Made by a program: the position numbers and the translations under genes. Below the pieces are notes generated by a model. It searched no databases and had not been told where the DNA came from. It worked only from the letters and a program-made list of their open reading frames with translations. DNA of 8,736 nt from CAYMRB01 sp964392615 (lineage in GTDB: Bacteria; Planctomycetota; UBA8108), in NCBI GenBank assembly GCA_964392615.1, contig CAYMRB010000422.1:1-8736 (forward strand), given 5' to 3'. Below are positions 1 through 6,955 of the stretch, in pieces (positions within the stretch are counted from its first letter, which is position 1; the number at the start of each line of letters is the position of its first letter).

Positions 1-440
1 CCCTGCAAGTAGGCAGCGACGACTCCCCGCAGGACGGCGACGACGAAGACCCCAGCGATCGCAACGGCGACGTAGACCATCCCGCCGCGAGACGATGCCA
101 GGCGACGACCGTGCATGCCGGGGCGCGAGATTCGCCGCCCGGTCGCCGGGCGGAGCCGACCCGGTCCGGCGGTCCTTCGGCGCGCGACACGATGCACCGG
201 GCGGGTCGGCCGCGCTCGTGGAGCGGCCGGTCTCGGACGCGTACGTGACGCGCCCGGTCTCGGACGCGCGCGCGACCGGATCCCATCGAGCAGCTCGCGC
301 AGCGTTCGCGTCTCGCCGGTGACGACATCGACGACGCGCGCAGCGTCCGGCAACCGCCCCTCTTCGACCCAACCGCGCAACACATCGATCTCGTACGGCC
401 CCTTCGGACCGCGCCGCGTGACGATCGACCAACGCCCCAT
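1..440 (-). CDS. GYF_2-like domain membrane protein, 5' part (runs off left edge)
   Basis: An open minus-strand frame runs without a stop from the ATG at 438-440 to the window edge (146 residues visible). Residues 3-52 (starting GRWSIVTRRGPKGPYEIDVL) fit the GYF_2/DUF4339 pattern: aromatic start, 'G..GPY' turn, then a helix ending W-V-E-E-G-R-L-P-D. Residues 55-118 are an Arg/Pro-rich, strongly basic linker with imperfect 9-residue repeats (RPRPGASRT, RPRPAAPRA). Residues 121-137 (MVYVAVAIAGVFVVAVL) form a likely transmembrane helix, so the GYF_2-like domain and basic linker are probably cytoplasmic. A GGAG lies 6 nt before the ATG, supporting this start. The gene begins 25 nt after the kinase stop and is probably co-transcribed with it. 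In known families GYF_2 modules precede membrane domains and are thought to bind proline-rich partners; the function here is unknown. The C-terminal part is outside the window. Confidence 0.72.
   Translation of the reverse strand, partial: MGRWSIVTRRGPKGPYEIDVLRGWVEEGRLPDAARVVDVVTGETRTLRELLDGIRSRARPRPGASRTRPRPAAPRARPTRPVHRVARRRTAGPGRLRPATGRRISRPGMHGRRLASSRGGMVYVAVAIAGVFVVAVLRGVVAAYLQ
227..268. repeat. Two 15-bp direct repeats, 27-bp period, in the basic linker
   Basis: The 15-mer ccggtctcggacgcg occurs at 227-241 and again, identically, at 254-268. The 27-bp period equals nine codons and keeps the frame of the minus-strand gene, where it encodes the repeated RPRP-containing linker unit. It therefore looks like expansion of a low-complexity coding linker rather than a binding-site array. 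Confidence 0.7.
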
Positions 441-465
441 TTCCGACTCCTCCGTTCCGACTCGA

Positions 466-3096
466 CTACCTACCACCGCCCCGCGGCGGTACCGCCGCGA
501 TTCGGAAACCGACTGCCGAGCTCTTCATGTCCGGATCGATCCCGCTGCGCACCGCTGCACGGAACGACGCCTTGCTCATGTGAGCCCAATGACCGCCTCG
601 GACAACCCGTCCGACGCCCTCGATGAACCAGTCCTCGCACCACTCGCGAATCGAGCCGGCGAGGTCACGAATGCCATAGATCGACCGATCGAGCTCGAAC
701 GCGCCGACCGGCTCCGGCTGCGGCGGCTCCGCGCGGCTCGACCCGCCCTTGACGAACGACCAATCGAAGAAGTCGCCCCACGGGTGCAGACTCCGCGCGA
801 CGCCGCGCGCGGCCTTCTCCCACTCGCCGTCGCGCAGGAGGCGTACGGTGCGACGGGTCGACGCCGACAGCCACTCGCAATAGTGGCACGCGTCGACCCA
901 GCTCACGGCCAGGACCGGCAGGTCCCACTCGAAACCCGCTTCATAGCGATCGCGCGTCGGCGCGTCGACGAGCTTCTCGAGGTCCGGCGCGTAGCGCCCG
1001 TTCGCGCCGAGCAGGACGCACTCGCCCTCCTTCTCCGTTCGCGGAACGCGGGCGGCCAGATTCGGGTCGTGTCGCGCGCGCAGGTCGTCTAGAAAACGGC
1101 AGTACTCGCGAAAGGTCACCGGGAACCGCGCCACGAAGATGTCGTCGACGTAGCGTCGCGTGCGTTCCTGCGAGCCCGTTGCGGCCGGATCGCCGCCGAG
1201 CACGACCTCACCCGCCGGAACGTACAGGAAACCGGCGCCGATCTCGTCGTCACGATACAGATTGACGCGTGCCGTGTGCCGCCCGCAGCGCTCGATGAAC
1301 ACCGGATAGCGCGTGTCGCGGTAGCCTTCCTTGCGCAGAACGAGCAGGTGATGGCCCATCGCCAGCTCGAGGCGCAGCGGCGTCCTGCCGACCACAGCGG
1401 GTTCGATCTCCACCTGCCGGCGTCCCCGCTCCTCGATGCGCCAGAGCTCGACCTCGGCGCCGACAGGATCGCTCTGCACCTGCAGGGAGCCCTTCCCTTC
1501 GAGAGCGGTCGCGTACTTGCCATCGTGGTACCGCTCCACCAGGCCGCGGTACATCGTCATGTCGTCTACGTTGTCGGCCTTCTCGGCCTCCTGGAAGCGG
1601 TCCCAGTACAGATTCGCAAGCGCCTCCTTCGCGGCGGCGCAGGTCGCATCGACGTCGATCGCCGAGCGCAGGAACGACGTGGCCTCGTTGAACGTGCGGA
1701 TGCGCTGCTGGCGCACGTCATGTGCCTCGTCCTCCAGATCCCAACCGGCCGCCTTCGCGCTCGCGGGATCGTGCGGCTCGGCGCCCTCCATCGCCTCCTT
1801 CGCTTGCGCCCGCAGGCGACGCTCCACGTCGCCGAGGCGGCGGAACTCGCTGGTCTTCTCGCGCCCCTGGCGGACGAAGTGCGCCGCCTCCTGACGCTGG
1901 CGCTCGGCCTCCGCCGTTCCGTCGAGATAGACCTGCAGCGCCTCGTGGAACGCGTTCGCCGTGTCGTAGCGATCTTCCTTCGCCGCCGACAGCGCCCTCG
2001 TACAGATCGCCTCCAGACTCGCAGGAATCCGATTGCGCGGCGCGCGCTTCGACGGCGGCGCGATCTCTCCGACGCTCGCGCGGTCGAGAATCTCGCGCAC
2101 GCTCTTGCCCTCGTAGAGCGGCTGGAAGGTCAGCATCTCGTAGAGGATCGCGCCGAGGCCGAACACATCGGTGCGCTCGTCGACCTCGTCAGTCCAACCG
2201 CGCGCCTGCTCGGGCGCCATGTAGGCGATCGTGCCCTGAATCGTGCCGTCGACGGTCTCAACGCCCGACTCGCTGCGATAGCTGTCGACGCTGTCATCGA
2301 CCGAGTCGAAGTCCGCCTCGACGTGGCCCGCGACCTTCGCGAGGCCCCAGTCCATCACGAGCACCTCGCCAAAGTCGCCGACCATCACGTTGTCGGGCTT
2401 GAGGTCGCGGTGGACGACGCCGCGAACGTGAGCGTAGTGCACCCCCATGCTCGCCTGCTGCAAGATTTGCACCAGGCGCGTCAGCGTGAAGTGCCGGCGA
2501 ATCTCGAGGCGGCCGATCGAGATGTCGCGGATGATCTCGCCGAGGTTGCGTCCTCGGACGAGCTTCATGGTGAAGAACACCTGTCGCGACGCGTCGAGGC
2601 CGATGTCGTAGACCGGGGCGATGTTCGGATGCTCGAGCTGCCCCGTCGCCTGCGCCTCCTCGAGGAACCGCGTGATGGCCTTCTTCTCCTTGACTTCGTC
2701 GCGCAGCACTTTCATCGCGACCCGCCGGCGGATGTCCTGGTCGTAGACCATCAGCACCCGCCCCATGCCACCGGATCCGAGCTCGCCTTCGATGCTGTAG
2801 CGCTCCTCGGACAGACCGAGCGTATCCGGCAGCTCGGCGCCGGGCGACGGCAGGTCGAGTGCCGGCGCGAAGCCGAGCAGCTTCTCGAGCTGACGGACGA
2901 CGCTCACCTCGCCGCTGCGCTTCGAGTCCTCGGCGTGGGCCGTGCTCACCGGCCTCACGGGCTGGGCGTCGTCGCCGTCCGACGACGTCATGGCGTCGTC
3001 GACGCTCAGCCGGCGCAGGTACTGCAAGGGGCCCGCGAGCTTCTCGAGAAAGAGGTCGCCGTCGGAGTCGGGAAGAGCGGTCGGGTCAGGCTGCAT
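466..3096 (-). CDS. Ser/Thr protein kinase fused to TPR-like, PEGA and SUMF1-like domains
   Basis: This 876-residue, probably cytosolic signalling protein has a Hanks-type kinase domain at about 100-392: P-loop GSGGMG 107-112, VAMK lysine K129, alpha-C Glu E147, catalytic HRD 229-231 with K233 and N236, DWG in place of DFG at 249-251, and MAPE 293-296. All key residues are present, so it should be active. The activation segment is long, with a Ser/Asp-rich insert at about 260-285. A charged probable coiled coil follows (394-436), then a TPR-like helical stretch (460-530), a PEGA domain (about 536-612, with SDPVGAEVEL and TPLRLELAMGHHLLVLRKEGY-like features) and a SUMF1/FGE-like domain (622-868, with PAGEV, VSWVDACHYCEWL, EWEKAARG, VVRGGHW, VGFRIA). 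The catalytic cysteine pair of true formylglycine-generating enzymes is absent near 837-850. No transmembrane helix is seen. This fusion type is common in Planctomycetota and relatives. The ATG at 3096 is the first possible start after an in-frame TGA at 3178-3180; no clear Shine-Dalgarno precedes it. Confidence 0.93.
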   Translation of the reverse strand: MQPDPTALPDSDGDLFLEKLAGPLQYLRRLSVDDAMTSSDGDDAQPVRPVSTAHAEDSKRSGEVSVVRQLEKLLGFAPALDLPSPGAELPDTLGLSEERYSIEGELGSGGMGRVLMVYDQDIRRRVAMKVLRDEVKEKKAITRFLEEAQATGQLEHPNIAPVYDIGLDASRQVFFTMKLVRGRNLGEIIRDISIGRLEIRRHFTLTRLVQILQQASMGVHYAHVRGVVHRDLKPDNVMVGDFGEVLVMDWGLAKVAGHVEADFDSVDDSVDSYRSESGVETVDGTIQGTIAYMAPEQARGWTDEVDERTDVFGLGAILYEMLTFQPLYEGKSVREILDRASVGEIAPPSKRAPRNRIPASLEAICTRALSAAKEDRYDTANAFHEALQVYLDGTAEAERQRQEAAHFVRQGREKTSEFRRLGDVERRLRAQAKEAMEGAEPHDPASAKAAGWDLEDEAHDVRQQRIRTFNEATSFLRSAIDVDATCAAAKEALANLYWDRFQEAEKADNVDDMTMYRGLVERYHDGKYATALEGKGSLQVQSDPVGAEVELWRIEERGRRQVEIEPAVVGRTPLRLELAMGHHLLVLRKEGYRDTRYPVFIERCGRHTARVNLYRDDEIGAGFLYVPAGEVVLGGDPAATGSQERTRRYVDDIFVARFPVTFREYCRFLDDLRARHDPNLAARVPRTEKEGECVLLGANGRYAPDLEKLVDAPTRDRYEAGFEWDLPVLAVSWVDACHYCEWLSASTRRTVRLLRDGEWEKAARGVARSLHPWGDFFDWSFVKGGSSRAEPPQPEPVGAFELDRSIYGIRDLAGSIREWCEDWFIEGVGRVVRGGHWAHMSKASFRAAVRSGIDPDMKSSAVGFRIAAVPPRGGGR

Positions 3097-3132
3097 GAGT
3101 GCGCGACTGGTCGCAGGACACGAGACAGGAGC

Positions 3133-3161
3133 AGGATACCGTTCCTCCCCGACGACAGGAA
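3133..3161 (-). promoter_or_regulatory. Weak candidate promoter for the kinase gene
   Basis: On the minus strand a TATCCT hexamer (3133-3138, four of six to TATAAT) lies 17 nt downstream of TTCCTG (3156-3161, poor match to TTGACA), in the 97-bp gap between the secreted-protein stop and the kinase ATG. No convincing terminator is seen in this gap, so read-through from the upstream gene is equally possible. Confidence 0.22.
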
Positions 3162-3193
3162 GTGCTACCGCGAGCGGTCAGTAGCTCGTTGCC

Positions 3194-5797
3194 TCAGGGA
3201 CACGGCGAGTAGTCCTCGCAGATGAAGCTCCGGCCCGTCTCCCACGCGGTCTCGGGCCCGCACGTCGACACTCCCGGCGCCGGCGGCGCGGGCCCACCGG
3301 AGAACAAGTAGTTCAGCAGATACGACGGATCGCTCACGTCCACCGCACCGTCGTCGTTGAAATCGGCCGCATCCGTGCAACACGGCGCGCCACCACCGCC
3401 GAAGAGGTAGAGCAGGACGTACACCGAGTCCGACACGTCGATCAGCCCATCGCAGTTCCCGTCTCCGCGCAGGAAGTCGGTGCTCAGACGGACGCCCGGG
3501 TTCGACTGGGCGTCCTTCTCGATGCCGCGGATCGCGATCTGCTGCACGTAGAGCCGCACCTCGAACCAGGTGGTGGCCGGCGCCGGGAAGTCGATGTCCG
3601 CCTTCGCGTAGCAATCCTCGTATCCGGAGCTCGCGGCGATCGTCGCGGTCCCGATCGGCCCGCTGCCGTCGCGTACCGACCACACGCCCGGACGCAGGAA
3701 GTCGAGCCAATCGTCACACGGACCGCCGACGCCCGCTGCGCCACCGTCACCGGCCGCGCCACCGTCTCCCGCGCTCGTTCCCGTGCCGTCGAACTCGAAC
3801 GCCCGCGAGCGACCTATCTCGTGCGGGTCGGGGCTGATCGAGATACTCGGAGCGGGCACATCCGACGCGTCGGGAATCTCCGGGCCAAGACCATCGAGGT
3901 ACTCGATCATCGCCGCGGTGAGCGCCTCGCCGTAGAACGACGTGCCGTGAACGATGCCGTCGAATCCCTGCCCACCGGTCGACGCGGCGCCGAGGTAGAC
4001 CTGGTAGCTCGCGTTCCAATTGACGGTGCTCGAGTTCCCGCTCGACGACGCGACCTCGGTGCCGTCGACGTAGAAGCGGTGCTCGTCGCCCTGCTTGACG
4101 AAGACGAGCTGATGCTCGGTCGTGCCGGAGAAGTCGGCTTCGATCGTCGCCGAGACGAAGCCGCCGGCGAGCTCGACCTCGAAGATGTACTCCTCGTCGT
4201 TGTCGCCGTTGGTGTCCCCGTCGGTTCCGACGAGCCAGTTCACCCCGGTCGTGCCCTGCGACATGCTCCAGATGTACGCCGGGCGCCCGCCGGTCGCGCC
4301 GGCCTGCGTGTCGGGCACCTGCGACAGCCAGATCTCGATCGTGAACTCGTCGGTGACGTTCTTGGCGATCTGCGCCGCCGCCGTACCGGTCGTGTAATAG
4401 CCGCTGACCGTGCTGAACCCGGCCGCGCCGCCGTCGCCTCGGTCCGGATCGTCCTCGAGACACAGCGGATCGAATCGCACGCCGGACGGACGTCCGTCTT
4501 CGGCGACGACCTGGCGCACCGAACACGGCGCGGCGCCCTGGGGCACGATCAGGTGAAGCGGCAGGTGCAGGTTGACGTCGGTCGCGTCGTCGTACGCTTG
4601 ACGCGGAAAGAACTCGCCCGGCGGCTGTCCGGCGTCCGGCGGGTAGTCGGTGAGCTGCACCGGAACCGCCGGATCGAGCACACGGATCGGGATCTCGATG
4701 AACTCCGCGAGACCGGCGTCGTTCTCTGCCAGCACGACGACCTGGTGCACGCGCCCCGCAGCGGGAAGCCTGGGCACCCAGAGCACGCGTCCTGTGACGG
4801 CGTCGACGCTGAGACCGGGCGGACCGTCGCGCAAGCGGAACGTGAGGCCCGAGCAGGCGCGCTGGCCACTGATCTGGAAGTCGACGCGGTGCGGCCTCGT
4901 CCCTCCGAGCATACGCGGCGTGTTCGCGAGCACCGTGTGGTGGATCGGGTGGACGTCGTTGAGAACGGGACGCGCACCGACCGGCTCGTCGTCCGCGACG
5001 ATCACCATCCGGTGCTGGAAGACGTCTTCGCCCGCCGGGCGATCGAGCGATGGCCGCGCGACGACTCGCAGGCGGATGAAGATCTCGCGCTCCGGCGGCC
5101 CACCGGCGATGCGGTTGAATCGGACGCGCGTCACCGAGCTGCGCCGATCGAGGATCTGCACGGTGTTGTCGCCGTCCACGACCGACCAGTAGTACTCGAG
5201 CGCTTGACCGCCCTCGGCGTCGTGCGACCCGCGACCGTCGAGCTCGACGACGACCGGGCCGCCGGCGACCGGCAAGCACACGCGCTGCGGATTGTCCGCC
5301 GGCTCGACGATCGCGACCGGCCGCACCTGGAGGTCGCGCTCGCAATCGACGAGGCACTCCGCCGGCGGCAACAGCCCGCCGTCGGCACCGAACGCGACGA
5401 CCTGAATCGGCACCGGCCCGGGAGGCTGCCTCTCGAGGAAGGCCGGGTCGACGATGAACTGCTCCGCGTTCGGCCGCACGACTCCCGGCGGAAGCAACTG
5501 ATCGCCGACCTGAATGCGAATCTCGACGAACTCCTGGCCCGGCGGATTTCGCCACTGGAGACGCACCGGACCGAATGGCGCGTCGAGGCAGATGCAGACT
5601 AGGTCCTCGACACCGACCGGTTCCGCGCCGGGAATCTGCGCGAACGCCGACGAGAACGGTGCGCACAGAAGTGCGCAGAGAACGGCTGCGGCAATCCGTC
5701 GTCCACCGCGAGGACTCTTCGGACGCGAGGGCGATTCCGTCACGAACCCGCCGCGCTGTTTTCGGCAGGATGTCCATCGCCGGCTTGAGAGTGTCAT
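3194..5797 (-). CDS. Secreted multidomain protein: PKD/Ig-like, LamG-like and dockerin-like modules
   Basis: An 867-residue exported protein, probably extracellular or surface-bound; no catalytic domain is recognised. A long basic n-region (1-33) precedes the hydrophobic signal core (35-49) and an A-x-A cleavage site after A53. Then come an Fn3-like segment (about 62-136), a PKD-like domain (159-247), a putative-Ig (He_PIG-like) domain (277-375, with GPPGLSVDAVTGRVLWVP), and a LamG/concanavalin-like domain (460-638, with FTIEIWL, HQLVFVKQ, FYVDG, YGEALTAAMIEYLDGL). At the C-terminus a dockerin-like pair of calcium loops has ligands D779/N781/D783/D787/D790 and D812/N814/D816/D820/D823, followed by a Cys-rich tail. 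LamG-like domains often bind glycans; dockerin-like pairs in this group are thought to mediate assembly or surface retention, but no cohesin is seen here. The start is the ATG at 5797 because GAGG (5804-5807) and GGAGG (5811-5815) precede it. A longer frame exists only from a TTG at 5944 inside the upstream terminator's T-tract. About 20 cysteines suggest disulfides. Confidence 0.88.
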   Translation of the reverse strand: MTLSSRRWTSCRKQRGGFVTESPSRPKSPRGGRRIAAAVLCALLCAPFSSAFAQIPGAEPVGVEDLVCICLDAPFGPVRLQWRNPPGQEFVEIRIQVGDQLLPPGVVRPNAEQFIVDPAFLERQPPGPVPIQVVAFGADGGLLPPAECLVDCERDLQVRPVAIVEPADNPQRVCLPVAGGPVVVELDGRGSHDAEGGQALEYYWSVVDGDNTVQILDRRSSVTRVRFNRIAGGPPEREIFIRLRVVARPSLDRPAGEDVFQHRMVIVADDEPVGARPVLNDVHPIHHTVLANTPRMLGGTRPHRVDFQISGQRACSGLTFRLRDGPPGLSVDAVTGRVLWVPRLPAAGRVHQVVVLAENDAGLAEFIEIPIRVLDPAVPVQLTDYPPDAGQPPGEFFPRQAYDDATDVNLHLPLHLIVPQGAAPCSVRQVVAEDGRPSGVRFDPLCLEDDPDRGDGGAAGFSTVSGYYTTGTAAAQIAKNVTDEFTIEIWLSQVPDTQAGATGGRPAYIWSMSQGTTGVNWLVGTDGDTNGDNDEEYIFEVELAGGFVSATIEADFSGTTEHQLVFVKQGDEHRFYVDGTEVASSSGNSSTVNWNASYQVYLGAASTGGQGFDGIVHGTSFYGEALTAAMIEYLDGLGPEIPDASDVPAPSISISPDPHEIGRSRAFEFDGTGTSAGDGGAAGDGGAAGVGGPCDDWLDFLRPGVWSVRDGSGPIGTATIAASSGYEDCYAKADIDFPAPATTWFEVRLYVQQIAIRGIEKDAQSNPGVRLSTDFLRGDGNCDGLIDVSDSVYVLLYLFGGGGAPCCTDAADFNDDGAVDVSDPSYLLNYLFSGGPAPPAPGVSTCGPETAWETGRSFICEDYSPCP
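3734..3769. repeat. 18-bp tandem repeat encoding GDGGAA linkers
   Basis: Two 18-bp units (3734-3751 and 3752-3769) match at 15 of 18 positions and encode the two GDGGAA copies at residues 677-688 of the secreted protein. A further copy, 16 of 18 identical to the second unit, lies at 4421-4438 on the other side of the LamG-like domain and encodes another GDGGAA (454-459). These look like flexible interdomain linkers. Confidence 0.65.
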
Positions 5798-5803
5798 CTT
5801 CGT

Positions 5804-5815
5804 CCTCGGCCCTCC
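5804..5815 (-). promoter_or_regulatory. Shine-Dalgarno deciding the start of the secreted protein
   Basis: On the minus strand GGAGG (5811-5815) and GAGG (5804-5807) sit just ahead of the ATG at 5797. The second is 6 nt from the start codon, an ideal spacing. This settles the start at 5797 over the upstream TTG at 5944. Confidence 0.7.
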
Positions 5816-5819
5816 GCGA

Positions 5820-5853
5820 GCCCGCTCGGATACCGACCCTTCGTATCCCGGGC
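5820..5853 (-). promoter_or_regulatory. 5'-UTR hairpin directly upstream of the ribosome binding site
   Basis: Read on the minus strand, GCCCG+GGATAC (5853-5843) pairs with GTATCC (5833-5828) and CGGGC (5824-5820). This gives 11 base pairs with a 9-nt loop and a 3-nt bulge (5825-5827). It lies between the predicted promoter and the GGAGG at 5811-5815 and would begin within a few bases of the predicted transcript start. It could stabilise the mRNA 5' end, tune translation, or act as DNA operator. There is no T-tract after it, so it is not an intrinsic terminator. Confidence 0.5.
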
Positions 5854-5862
5854 TACGGCGCC

Positions 5863-5890
5863 ATCGTAGCACATCCGCAGACCGGAGCAA
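5863..5890 (-). promoter_or_regulatory. Candidate sigma70-like promoter for the secreted-protein gene
   Basis: On the minus strand an extended -10, TGC+TACGAT (5871-5863), lies 16 nt downstream of TTGCTC (5885-5890). It sits between the upstream terminator (5943-5965) and the gene, where a new promoter is expected. The implied transcript start is near 5856, giving an untranslated leader of about 60 nt. Confidence 0.4.
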
Positions 5891-5942
5891 CGGGGCCGGG
5901 AAGTCGCTGAAGTACCAGAAGCGCCGCGCGGCCGTTCGTGAC

Positions 5943-5965
5943 AAAAAAGTCGGGGCCGAACGACT
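5943..5965 (-). terminator. Intrinsic terminator after the response regulator gene
   Basis: On the minus strand AGTCG (5965-5961) pairs with CGACT (5952-5948) around an 8-nt loop, extendable by two G-T pairs, and runs into T6 (5948-5943). It lies about 93 nt beyond the response regulator stop at 6058 and insulates it from the secreted-protein gene. The stem is short, but the T-tract stands out in this GC-rich DNA. Confidence 0.6.
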
Positions 5966-6057
5966 CCGACCTCTCTCGTGTGCCGCCCGTGCCTGCGGAC
6001 GCCCCGACGACGCTCACGAACCGCGGCCGACCGGCCCCCTGACAGCGCCCTGACGTG

Positions 6058-6804
6058 TCACGAGCGACGCGCCGTCTGCCCCGCCGACGAAGCCGATTTG
6101 TAGCCGACGCCCCGGACCGTCTGGATCAGGCCCTTGTGCGGGCCGAGCTTCTTGCGGATGGCCGTGACGTGGACGTCGACCGTCCGTTCGTCGACGAAGG
6201 TGTCGCCCTGAGCGCGCTCGAGGAGGGACAATCGATCGAACACGCGGCCGGGAGACGAGGCGAGGACTGCGAGGAGCTTGAACTCCGTCAACGTCACCCG
6301 AACCTCCTCTCCGTCGACGATGACGGCGAAACGATCCCGGTCGATCGTCAGAGGGCCGAGCCGCAGCGTTGTCTCGTTTCCGGTATCCTCCACGTGCCGG
6401 GCTCGCCGTCGGAGCACGGCCCTGACGCGCGCGACCACCTCGCGAACGCGGAACGGCTTGACGACGTAGTCGTCGGCACCGAGCTCCAGCCCGCGAACGA
6501 CGTCGATGTCGACGTCCTTCGCGCTGATCATGATCGTGTAGATGCCGCGCGTATCGCTCCCGGCTTGGAGCGCGCGAACGATCGACAAGCCGTCGCGTCC
6601 TGGAAGCAGAGTGTCGAGCAGGGCGACCGATGGCTGGTGCTTCCGAGCGAGCTCGAGAGCCGTGTCTCCATCGTGCGTGGAGATCACGTGGAACCCCTCA
6701 CGCTCGAGCGCGAATCGGAGCACCTCCACAACGTCCTCTTCGTCGTCAACGACGAGGACCGATGGCTTTCCGGCTGTGGAGGTTGGACGGTCGGAGGTGG
6801 TCAT
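6058..6804 (-). CDS. OmpR/PhoB-family response regulator (orphan)
   Basis: A 248-residue DNA-binding response regulator. The receiver domain (about 15-130) has the acidic pocket D20/D21, phospho-acceptor D64 in ALLDTLLPG, switch Ser S94 and conserved K116 in VVKPF. The winged-helix trans_reg_C domain (about 145-237) has LTEFKLLAVL, a positively charged recognition helix around ERTVDVHVTAIRKKLG, and the terminal wing TVRGVGYK. All residues needed for phosphorylation by a histidine kinase are present, but no histidine kinase gene is in the window. The ATG at 6804 is preferred over the longer TTG frame from 6933 because the extension is not receiver-like and would cover the upstream regulatory repeats. 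No strong Shine-Dalgarno precedes it. It is divergent from the lipoprotein methyltransferase gene and ends before a terminator at 5943-5965. PhoB-like family membership is certain; the signal and regulon are unknown. Confidence 0.94.
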   Translation of the reverse strand: MTTSDRPTSTAGKPSVLVVDDEEDVVEVLRFALEREGFHVISTHDGDTALELARKHQPSVALLDTLLPGRDGLSIVRALQAGSDTRGIYTIMISAKDVDIDVVRGLELGADDYVVKPFRVREVVARVRAVLRRRARHVEDTGNETTLRLGPLTIDRDRFAVIVDGEEVRVTLTEFKLLAVLASSPGRVFDRLSLLERAQGDTFVDERTVDVHVTAIRKKLGPHKGLIQTVRGVGYKSASSAGQTARRS

Positions 6805-6858
6805 TCGCGAGGCTCGGGTGGCAAGGCCCTTCAGGTGGCAAGAGCAAGACCCGCGCGC

Positions 6859-6892
6859 ATTCTGGCCGCTCAGCGTGAAGGCAGCGTAAAGG
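6859..6892 (-). promoter_or_regulatory. 11-bp tandem repeat plus -10-like hexamer: candidate response-regulator site
   Basis: Two adjacent 11-mers on the minus strand, CCTTTACGCTG (6892-6882) and CCTTCACGCTG (6881-6871), match at 10 of 11 positions. A CAGAAT hexamer (6864-6859, four of six to TATAAT) lies 6 nt downstream, 55 nt before the response regulator ATG. Direct repeats with an 11-bp period are the known site geometry of PhoB/OmpR-class dimers, often replacing the -35 box. Autoregulation is inferred, not shown. Confidence 0.42.
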
Positions 6893-6955
6893 CCCAGAGA
6901 ACCTTGCGTGAGGACTCGAGAAACGAACGCCAACGCGGACGAGCGCGAGTGTTCC

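Noticed and set aside
115..1092. Plus-strand open frame at the left edge
   Set aside because: It is antisense to both the GYF_2-like partial gene and the SUMF1-like end of the kinase gene and is Arg/Pro-rich with no recognisable domain.
2367..2376. D-F-G at kinase residues 241-243 read as the magnesium motif
   Set aside because: It lies too close to the HRD loop; the true motif is DWG at 249-251 in VMDWGLAK, as usual for this kinase subgroup.
3097..3193. Possible terminator hairpin (GCTAC...GTAGC) between the secreted-protein and kinase genes
   Set aside because: Only a 5-bp outer stem with an awkward interior and no T-tract follows, so it does not qualify as an intrinsic terminator.
1276..3225. 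649-codon open frame on the plus strand opposite the kinase gene
   Set aside because: Its product is a low-complexity Arg/Ala/Val/Leu-rich sequence without family features, entirely antisense to a well-supported kinase fusion; long antisense frames are expected at this GC content.
3747..5777. 676-codon minus-strand frame and 593-codon plus-strand frame over the secreted-protein gene
   Set aside because: Both translate to Arg-rich, domain-free sequence and overlap the frame that has the signal peptide, LamG-like and dockerin-like motifs.
6805..6933. N-terminal extension of the response regulator from a TTG at 6933
   Set aside because: The extra 43 residues do not resemble a receiver domain and would cover the 11-bp repeat region; the ATG at 6804 gives the usual family length.
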